From: Candidatus Izemoplasma sp.
Lineage (GTDB): Bacteria; Bacillota_I; Bacilli_A; Izemoplasmatales; Izemoplasmataceae
NCBI GenBank assembly: GCA_007116105.1
Contig: SKJA01000095.1
Span: 1-5,405 of the forward strand
Direction: 5' to 3'
Length of the DNA: 5,405 bases
Position 1 is the first letter of the stretch, and each line of letters starts with the position of its first letter. Positions 1-4,438 of this stretch are shown in pieces. The translations under genes were made by a program, and so were the position numbers. The notes below the pieces were generated by a model. That model saw nothing but the letters and a program-made list of their open reading frames with translations, searched no databases and was not told the origin of the DNA.

Positions 1-126
1 CTTAGAGCCTTTAAACACCTTAAACTCATGATTGGGGTGTTTCGGGTCAACATGTTTTAAATACACACCCGAAGCAATCACGTCTTTACTGCGCATGGTT
101 TCATACAAATAGAGTGTCTCTTTCAT
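1..126 (-). CDS. N-terminal fragment of an unrecognised protein (runs off left edge)
   Basis: The minus strand opens with ATG at 126-124 and stays open for 42 codons to the window edge, starting MKETLYLYETMRSKD and ending at FKVFKGSK. A good ribosome binding site, GGGAGG (138-133), lies 6 bases before the ATG, and an extended -10 promoter lies just upstream, so the start is well supported. The visible part is soluble, with no signal peptide or membrane segment. I do not recognise the family. The ending (a glycine and aromatic residues followed by FKVFKGSK) faintly recalls the DUF4357 type of small domain, but this is too weak to assign. It is transcribed divergently from galM, so the two may share regulatory DNA. 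The gene is cut by the window edge, not by mutation. Confidence 0.6.
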   Translation of the reverse strand, partial: MKETLYLYETMRSKDVIASGVYLKHVDPKHPNHEFKVFKGSK

Positions 127-154
127 TAAAAGCCTCCCTAATCTTGATGCTTTT

Positions 155-183
155 ATCATACCATAAGATGACGCTTGCTTGAA
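155..183 (-). promoter_or_regulatory. Promoter for the left-edge gene
   Basis: On the minus strand an extended -10 element, TGGTATGAT (163-155), is preceded after a 17-base spacer by TTCAAG (183-178), a weak -35 with 3 of 6 matches. Transcription would begin near 148, giving a leader of about 22 bases that contains the GGGAGG ribosome site. The call rests on pattern matching to the sigma-70/sigma-A consensus. Confidence 0.55.
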
Positions 184-192
184 CGCTTTTCG

Positions 193-221
193 TTGACCTT
201 GGGCGGAAGTTGCTTTATGCT
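193..221 (+). promoter_or_regulatory. Promoter for galM
   Basis: TTGACC (193-198) and TATGCT (216-221) are separated by exactly 17 bases, a good sigma-A type promoter with 5 of 6 matches in the -35 and 4 of 6 in the -10. The start of transcription would be near 228, so the leader is only about 14 bases and is mostly ribosome binding site (AAGAAGGAG, 226-234). That leaves no room for a riboswitch or attenuator. The -35 box lies only 9 bases from the -35 box of the divergent promoter. Confidence 0.65.
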
Positions 222-241
222 TTTTAAGAAGGAGTGAGACG

Positions 242-256
242 ATGAAAACGCAAACC
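242..256 (+). promoter_or_regulatory. Possible catabolite-response (cre-like) site over the galM start
   Basis: Bases 242-256 match the Bacillus consensus WTGNAANCGNWWNCA at every fixed position except the last (C instead of A). The site would lie just downstream of the galM promoter, where CcpA can block RNA polymerase. It coincides with the first codons, so part of the match is coding constraint and the call is weak. Confidence 0.25.
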
Positions 257-1267
257 GTATCGTTACACCAAGAGACCCACACGCTCATCACATTTCAAAG
301 CGAGGCTTTTAAAGCCACGATCTTATCCTATGGCGCGACGCTCGTCGATCTTCAAACACCCAACGTAAAGGGGGAGTTTGAATCGATTGTGATACGCTAT
401 CAAACGTTAGAAGATTACCTAAAAAACACCAAATTATTAGGCTCCACGGTAGGGCCTTACGCGGGTAGAATTTGGCCTGCATCGATGACAATCAATAAGA
501 AGACTTGGCTTTTAGACGCTCGTGAGAACACCCCGTTTTTGCACAGTGAAGCCGCAAATCTTGCACGCAAACCCTTTGTCGTTGAGACTCTTGGAGAAAC
601 ATTCGTGACCTTAAAAACCACACATCCTTCACTAAAAGCGGGGTACCCCGGGAACCTTGACATTTGGGTGACGTATCGCTTTGAAGGCGATGTGATGACA
701 ATAGAAACCGCGGTTCAAAGCGATGAAGACACGTATGTGAATCTTGCACATCACAGTTACTTTAATCTCAGTGGAAATCTCAAACACGACATTACCCATC
801 ATCGTTTGACACTGCCAGCCGCTTCGGTATATCGTTTAAGAGAAAACGGCTCGCCTGAAGCTAAAATACCGGTCAAAGACACCCCGTTTGACTTTCAAGA
901 AGCCAGTGTCTTGGAGACCTCGCTGTCACAGTTAAAAAATTCTCACACAAAAGGGCTCGATCACCCTTTTATGCTTCAAGGGGATGAGCCCATCGTTTTA
1001 GAAGATCCTATGTCAAAGCGCAGTCTAAGCATCCGCACCAGTTATGATAGCGTGGTGGTTTACTCCAACAACCATCTCAGCGATCATGTCTTTTATCCAG
1101 CGGAAAAAGACCGACTCCATTTGGGCATTTGCTTAGAAACACAACATCTGCCTAACGATGTCCACCTGCTAGAAAACCCGCCAAGCTTTTGTCCGGCAAA
1201 CACGCTCAACGTGCAGCACACACACTATCGGTTCTCACTGAACACAAAGACTACCGAAGTCGCGTAA
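242..1267 (+). CDS. galM: Aldose 1-epimerase (galactose mutarotase), GalM
   Basis: This cytoplasmic enzyme interconverts the alpha and beta anomers of aldoses. In the Leloir pathway it turns beta-D-galactose into the alpha form that galactokinase uses. The 341-residue length is normal for the family, and the single beta-sandwich domain fills the protein. Visible family motifs are YGATLVDLQ (30-38), GPYAGRI (71-77, with the sugar-binding Arg76), LHS (His101), HHSYFNLSG (170-178), GLDHPF (238-243) and CLETQHLPND (297-306). By comparison with the lactococcal enzyme, His171 is the likely catalytic acid, Glu299 the base, and His101 and Asp240 bind the sugar, so it should be active. The ATG start has AAGGAG (229-234) 7 bases upstream. 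The 3' end overlaps that of convergent galK by 17 bases. The specificity could be broader than galactose, but the galK neighbour supports the galactose role. Confidence 0.95.
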   Translation: MKTQTVSLHQETHTLITFQSEAFKATILSYGATLVDLQTPNVKGEFESIVIRYQTLEDYLKNTKLLGSTVGPYAGRIWPASMTINKKTWLLDARENTPFLHSEAANLARKPFVVETLGETFVTLKTTHPSLKAGYPGNLDIWVTYRFEGDVMTIETAVQSDEDTYVNLAHHSYFNLSGNLKHDITHHRLTLPAASVYRLRENGSPEAKIPVKDTPFDFQEASVLETSLSQLKNSHTKGLDHPFMLQGDEPIVLEDPMSKRSLSIRTSYDSVVVYSNNHLSDHVFYPAEKDRLHLGICLETQHLPNDVHLLENPPSFCPANTLNVQHTHYRFSLNTKTTEVA

Positions 1268-2384
1268 CACCACTGGCAATGGAAGCTTCATAGATCGCAC
1301 ACGCGAACCCAAATCGGGCTTGATAACGCGCTTTAAGTTCTGTAAAATCTGGCGCATCCCCAGCATACAAGGCAATCATCGTCCCACCAAAGCCAGCGCC
1401 CGTCATGCGGGCACCCAACGCCCCTAGAGCAAGGTGTTCTTCGACCAAGTAATCCAGTTCCTCACAAGACACTTCGAAGGCCTCTTTTAACGAGGCATGC
1501 GAAGCAACCAACAACGCCCCGAAGGTCAGATAATCTTGAGCTTTTAACGCTTCCACCGCGGCCAACGTACGGGCGTTTTCACTGACCACATGGTCGCCTC
1601 TAAGAGCAGTGCGTGGGGAAAGGTTCACTTTATGCGCCTCCCACACGTCCTGCGGGGTTTGACCCAACGCGAAGGCAAGTCCTTGACCCGCATCCTTCAC
1701 CGACGCAAAACGCTCGTTGTAAGCACTGTCGACCAACGCGCGTTTTTTATTGGTGTTGGTTAAGATCAACGTATGATTTTCAAAATGCAGTGGCACGTGT
1801 TCAAACGTTAAGGTTTGAGTGTTGAGGAAAATACCATGATCTTCTTTTCCAAAGCCCACCGCGAACTGATCCATGATGCCAGAAGCCACACCCATATACT
1901 CATTCTCTGCTTTTTTAGCGAGACGGACGAGTGTCGTTAACTCAAGTTTTAACGCAAAAACATCGTTCATCATATAACCAATCAACATCTCAAGCGCCGC
2001 AGAAGAAGAGAGTCCAGCGCCATCTGGGAGTGTGCTCATCAACGTGATGTCAAAGCCCTTAGGCAGTGCATAGCCCTCTTCCTTGAGCGACCACAACACC
2101 GCTTGGACATAGTTCGCAAAGCCGAGTGAGGCTTTTTTTTCGAGGGCGGGGTCCAACGTGACCACACCTAAATCGGCAAAAGAAGCACTGTAGATTCGTT
2201 TTTGAGCGTCTTCGCGGAATGAAAAGGCACCATAAATGCCTAAATCAAGCGCCGCAGGAAACACAAACCCACCACTGTAATCGGTGTGTTCACCAATCAA
2301 GTTCACACGCCCAGGCGCAAAAAAAAGCGCACTAGGAGCCGTTTTATACATGGACTCGTGAGTTTTAGCTAAATCTTGTATCAT
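1251..2384 (-). CDS. galK: Galactokinase, GalK
   Basis: This cytoplasmic GHMP-family kinase phosphorylates alpha-D-galactose with ATP to galactose 1-phosphate, the committing step of the Leloir pathway. Counting from ATG at 2384, the 377 residues are the usual length. The galactokinase signature APGRVNLIGEHTDY is at 23-36, with catalytic Arg26 and sugar-binding Glu32, His33 and Asp35. The ATP-binding GHMP motif DGAGLSSSAALE is at 121-132, the catalytic Asp172 is in SGIMDQF, and the C-terminal motif ARMTGAGFGG is at 325-334. All key residues are present. The frame can be read three codons further to a GTG at 2393, but that GTG is part of the ribosome site GAGGTGA; ATG 2384 has ideal spacing and is preferred. 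The gene converges on galM with a 17-base overlap and is divergent from the EAL gene. galT and galE are not in the window. Two 8-base homopolymers lie inside the gene. Confidence 0.96.
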   Translation of the reverse strand: MIQDLAKTHESMYKTAPSALFFAPGRVNLIGEHTDYSGGFVFPAALDLGIYGAFSFREDAQKRIYSASFADLGVVTLDPALEKKASLGFANYVQAVLWSLKEEGYALPKGFDITLMSTLPDGAGLSSSAALEMLIGYMMNDVFALKLELTTLVRLAKKAENEYMGVASGIMDQFAVGFGKEDHGIFLNTQTLTFEHVPLHFENHTLILTNTNKKRALVDSAYNERFASVKDAGQGLAFALGQTPQDVWEAHKVNLSPRTALRGDHVVSENARTLAAVEALKAQDYLTFGALLVASHASLKEAFEVSCEELDYLVEEHLALGALGARMTGAGFGGTMIALYAGDAPDFTELKARYQARFGFACAIYEASIASGVTRLR

Positions 2385-2390
2385 GTCATT

Positions 2391-2396
2391 CACCTC
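2391..2396 (-). promoter_or_regulatory. Ribosome binding site that decides the galK start
   Basis: GAGGTG on the minus strand (2396-2391), continuing as GAGGTGA, is complementary to the 16S anti-Shine-Dalgarno end. It sits 6 bases before ATG 2384. The alternative GTG start at 2393 would use the last bases of this same element as its start codon and has no ribosome site of its own. Confidence 0.75.
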
Positions 2397-2410
2397 AAGG
2401 TATTTGTTTT

Positions 2411-2440
2411 AGTATATCACATAACAGAGGGGATGATGAA
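2411..2440 (-). promoter_or_regulatory. Promoter for galK
   Basis: The minus strand carries an extended -10, TGATATACT (2419-2411), with TTCATC (2440-2435) 18 bases upstream as a weak -35. Transcription would start near 2404, giving a leader of about 20 bases that includes the GAGGTGA ribosome site. This short leader is a further reason to prefer ATG 2384 over GTG 2393. Confidence 0.55.
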
Positions 2441-2448
2441 GGCTGAAT

Positions 2449-2462
2449 AAAGCTTAAACTTT
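2449..2462. repeat. AT-rich 14-base palindrome between galK and the EAL gene
   Basis: AAAGCTTAAACTTT reads the same on both strands at 12 of 14 positions. It sits just upstream of the galK -35 region, with direct repeats of CTGAAT on either side (2443-2448 and 2464-2469), whose starts are 21 bases apart, or two helical turns. This is a plausible regulator site in a divergent promoter region, but the low-complexity composition makes chance possible. Confidence 0.3.
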
Positions 2463-2473
2463 CCTGAATTGAG

Positions 2474-2486
2474 CGATTCTAAATCG
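2474..2486. repeat. Perfect short inverted repeat at the -35 region of the EAL promoter
   Basis: CGATT and AATCG form a perfect 5-bp inverted repeat around a CTA centre. It covers the place where the -35 box of the EAL promoter should be, where no good TTGACA match exists. A protein bound there could either replace or block -35 contacts. Confidence 0.35.
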
Positions 2487-2504
2487 GATAAACTATGGTA
2501 CACT
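2476..2504 (+). promoter_or_regulatory. Promoter for the EAL gene and small membrane protein
   Basis: An extended -10, TGGTACACT (2496-2504), is followed by AT-rich sequence and a strong ribosome site, AGGAGG (2517-2522), 5 bases before ATG 2528. The hexamer 17 bases upstream, ATTCTA (2476-2481), is a poor -35, so the promoter probably depends on the extended -10 or on an activator. The start would be near 2511, leaving a leader of about 17 bases, too short for a cyclic-di-GMP riboswitch. Confidence 0.55.
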
Positions 2505-2518
2505 TAAAAAGTACATAG
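2493..2518. repeat. Inverted repeat spanning the -10 box and start point of the EAL promoter
   Basis: The left arm CTATGGTAC (2493-2501) and right arm GTACATAG (2511-2518) pair over 8 bp with one bulged G, around a 9-base centre. The left arm includes most of the -10 element and the right arm reaches the ribosome site. The left arm would not be transcribed from the predicted start, so this is better read as an operator in DNA than as an RNA hairpin. Confidence 0.35.
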
Positions 2519-2527
2519 GAGGCCAAA

Positions 2528-4162
2528 ATGCCTAAACTTACATGGGTGGACGACTTTTTTCGCCATCGCCTGACGCGCAACCGCCTTTGGATTTACACCC
2601 TCTTGGTGTTGACTTTAGGAATGAACACCCTCTTTCTAATCACTCAAGGCGGTGTGCCCTCCGCCTTCGCGCATATCATGTATGTGCCGATTTTAATGGC
2701 GGCTTTCTTTCTTAATGTTCCATTGACCATGCTTGTGTCCTTCATCAGTGCGATGCTTTCAGGACCATTCATGTCACTCATCGGTACAAGTTATTATCAA
2801 GAGACCACGCAAGCTTCTTTAAATCGCTTGTTTTTTTTCATTCTTGTGGGTGTTTTAGTCAGTTCGATGATGAAATATATGCATGCCCAGTACCAACGAC
2901 TTCATACTCTTCAAACCCACGATTATGCGACCAATCTACCGAAACTTGCGGCCTATCAAGACCGCTTTAAAGACTATCAAAACACTCAAGCGGTTGCCTT
3001 GACTGTGCTGATTAACAATCACGACACTTTGGTGGCTCTTTTAGGGATTGAGGGTTATGAAGATTTGCTAAAGCAAGTGTATCGAGTGCTTAAAAAAATC
3101 GTGCCCCCGCAAACGCTTGTGATGCTGGGCGATCAGCGACGCTTTTGGTTGTTGTTTGACACGTGTCACAACGACATCATCCAGCAGCTTAAATCACTTT
3201 CGGACGTGATGCATGTTGAAGTCAAAAACATCCCGTTGTATCTTGATTTTACCTTAGGTCAGAGTGTCTTCGACGAGAACACAGATTCTATATTGGTGTT
3301 TAAAGAGGCCGATTTAGCTGCCATTTACGCCAAACAACATAAGCTTTCACACAGTGTTTTCCAACAAGACCATCTCAAAGTTCAACAGGACTCTGAACGC
3401 TTAGCTCAGCTTCCTAAAGCACTTGAAGCGGGCGCCTTCTTTTTAGTGTATCAACCGATTCTAGACTTGCATGAGCCTCAAGCCAAAGAAGTTGAGGCGC
3501 TGATTCGCTGGCGCCATGGCCAAGACATATTATCGCCAATGGAGTTTATCCCTTTAGCGGAACAAACCCGTTTAATGAATGCGATCAGTACCTATGTCAT
3601 CCAGCAAGTCATCACCGATTGGACGCACCTTCAAGCGCAAGGGGTCACCGTCAAAATGACGTTAAATCTCTCACAGCGGAACTTAGTCGATCAAGAATTT
3701 AAGGAGATGTTTACGGCACTGTTAAAAGAACATGCGGTACTCGCAAGTCATCTTTCGGTGGAAATCACAGAGTCAACGTATATGACAAACACCTCCGTTG
3801 CCTTTCCATTCATTCAACAGTTAAGTCGTCTTGGCGTGCGGATAATTTTAGATGATTTTGGTAAAGAGTACTCGTCTTTAGCACTCTTACGAGACATTCC
3901 CATCGATGCGATTAAAATTGACCGTTCATTCATTCAAGGCATTGAACATGACACCGCCCGTCAAGCCATCATCCAAACCATCATCCAACTCGCCGAGCAA
4001 CTCAACTTGGATGTGATTGCAGAAGGCATCGAGAACAGCACCGTTAAAACATTGCTTAAAGATCTCGGATGTCGCTACTTACAAGGGTATTACTTTACAC
4101 GCCCACTCACACTTCGCTCCCTCACCCAGTGGTGGGAAGCGAATGACACGTCTGTGTCGTAG
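2528..4162 (+). CDS. Membrane-anchored degenerate-GGDEF/EAL protein, predicted c-di-GMP phosphodiesterase
   Basis: The 544-residue protein has three parts. Residues 20-116 form about four membrane helices (roughly 20-38, 46-63, 65-85, 99-116), with a basic N-terminus that should be cytoplasmic. Residues about 129-285 match a GGDEF domain in layout, but the signature is replaced by DQRRF (202-206) and no RxxD inhibitory site is seen, so diguanylate cyclase activity is not expected; it may still bind GTP. Residues about 290-540 are an EAL domain, which hydrolyses cyclic-di-GMP to pGpG. Its metal and catalytic residues are all present: Glu323 (EALIRW), Asn380, Glu412, Asp442-Asp443, Lys463, Glu499 and Gln519, with spacing like that of RocR, and Glu415 that steadies loop 6. 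The loop itself reads DDFGKEYSS instead of the usual DDFGTGYSS. The membrane part resembles no sensor I can name. The next gene is coupled to it. Confidence 0.92.
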   Translation: MPKLTWVDDFFRHRLTRNRLWIYTLLVLTLGMNTLFLITQGGVPSAFAHIMYVPILMAAFFLNVPLTMLVSFISAMLSGPFMSLIGTSYYQETTQASLNRLFFFILVGVLVSSMMKYMHAQYQRLHTLQTHDYATNLPKLAAYQDRFKDYQNTQAVALTVLINNHDTLVALLGIEGYEDLLKQVYRVLKKIVPPQTLVMLGDQRRFWLLFDTCHNDIIQQLKSLSDVMHVEVKNIPLYLDFTLGQSVFDENTDSILVFKEADLAAIYAKQHKLSHSVFQQDHLKVQQDSERLAQLPKALEAGAFFLVYQPILDLHEPQAKEVEALIRWRHGQDILSPMEFIPLAEQTRLMNAISTYVIQQVITDWTHLQAQGVTVKMTLNLSQRNLVDQEFKEMFTALLKEHAVLASHLSVEITESTYMTNTSVAFPFIQQLSRLGVRIILDDFGKEYSSLALLRDIPIDAIKIDRSFIQGIEHDTARQAIIQTIIQLAEQLNLDVIAEGIENSTVKTLLKDLGCRYLQGYYFTRPLTLRSLTQWWEANDTSVS

Positions 4163-4166
4163 GAGG
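4161..4166 (+). promoter_or_regulatory. Ribosome binding site that decides the TTG start of the small gene
   Basis: AGGAGG at 4161-4166 overlaps the TAG stop of the EAL gene (4160-4162) and stands 5 bases before TTG 4172. Ribosomes ending the EAL protein are in place to start the next one, which indicates translational coupling and supports a TTG start. Confidence 0.75.
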
Positions 4167-4171
4167 ATACT

Positions 4172-4399
4172 TTGGAATATTATGTTGTGTTGGGCTTGTT
4201 AATAGCGGTTTCGTTGACCTTAGCGTATCGCTTTGAGGTGTTGGATTATTTTGTGTATGTCGTGGGCTTAGTCTCACTCTTGATGGCGGTTTTGTTCGTT
4301 GTGTTCTTTCAAGCCTACACCGCCGTGTTGGTGATGCTTGGCGTCGCGCTGGTGTGTGGGTTGGTGTTTGTCTTCTTTCGTTACGTAAAACATTATTAA
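4172..4399 (+). CDS. Small three-helix membrane protein of unknown function
   Basis: The 75-residue product is almost entirely hydrophobic. Likely membrane helices are at 3-19, 25-46 and 50-69, with Arg20 and Glu22 in the first turn, a short QAYT second turn, and a basic tail RYVKHY. The positive-inside rule puts the tail and first turn in the cytoplasm and the N-terminus outside. I recognise no family. The start is TTG, supported by the perfect AGGAGG 5 bases upstream. It follows the EAL gene by 9 bases and precedes a strong terminator, so the two are one transcript and probably act together; a partner or regulator of the EAL protein's membrane part is inference only. The coding strand is unusually rich in G and T, mostly from GTG, TTG and TTT codons, which fits the Val/Leu/Phe content and need not mean transfer. 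Confidence 0.78.
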   Translation: MEYYVVLGLLIAVSLTLAYRFEVLDYFVYVVGLVSLLMAVLFVVFFQAYTAVLVMLGVALVCGLVFVFFRYVKHY

Positions 4400-4402
4400 A
4401 AC

Positions 4403-4438
4403 GACCGTGGTCTGAGCGTCAGACCACGGTCTTTTTTT
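4403..4438 (+). terminator. Intrinsic terminator after the small membrane protein gene
   Basis: A perfect 13-bp stem (4403-4415 with 4419-4431) closes a GCG loop and is followed by seven T residues (4432-4438). It begins 3 bases after the stop codon at 4399. On the minus strand the same stem is followed only by GTTTTAAT, so it may also stop photolyase transcripts, less efficiently. The T run overlaps the TAA stop of the photolyase gene (4439-4437). Confidence 0.93.

Noticed and set aside
188..200. A 13-base match between the galM promoter and 4208-4220 (TTTCGTTGACCTT)
   Set aside because: One such match is close to chance in a window of this size, and the second copy lies in codons of the small membrane protein with no matching -10 in place.
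309..749. Three open frames on the strand opposite galM
   Set aside because: They overlap the well-conserved galM coding region, have no recognisable domains and no good ribosome sites, and are shadows of its codon pattern.
1613..1825. A 70-codon plus-strand frame inside galK
   Set aside because: It is antisense to conserved galactokinase sequence, has no recognised domain, and is best read as a shadow frame.
2505..2527. A cyclic-di-GMP riboswitch in front of the EAL gene
   Set aside because: The predicted leader is about 17 bases and mostly ribosome binding site, far too short for a riboswitch.
2910..3400. Active diguanylate cyclase domain in the EAL protein
   Set aside because: The GGDEF signature is replaced by DQRRF, so the residues needed for catalysis are absent.
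4017..4202. A 61-codon frame overlapping the end of the EAL gene
   Set aside because: It runs in another frame over conserved EAL residues such as AEGIEN and QGYYF, and the TTG-started small gene explains the region better.
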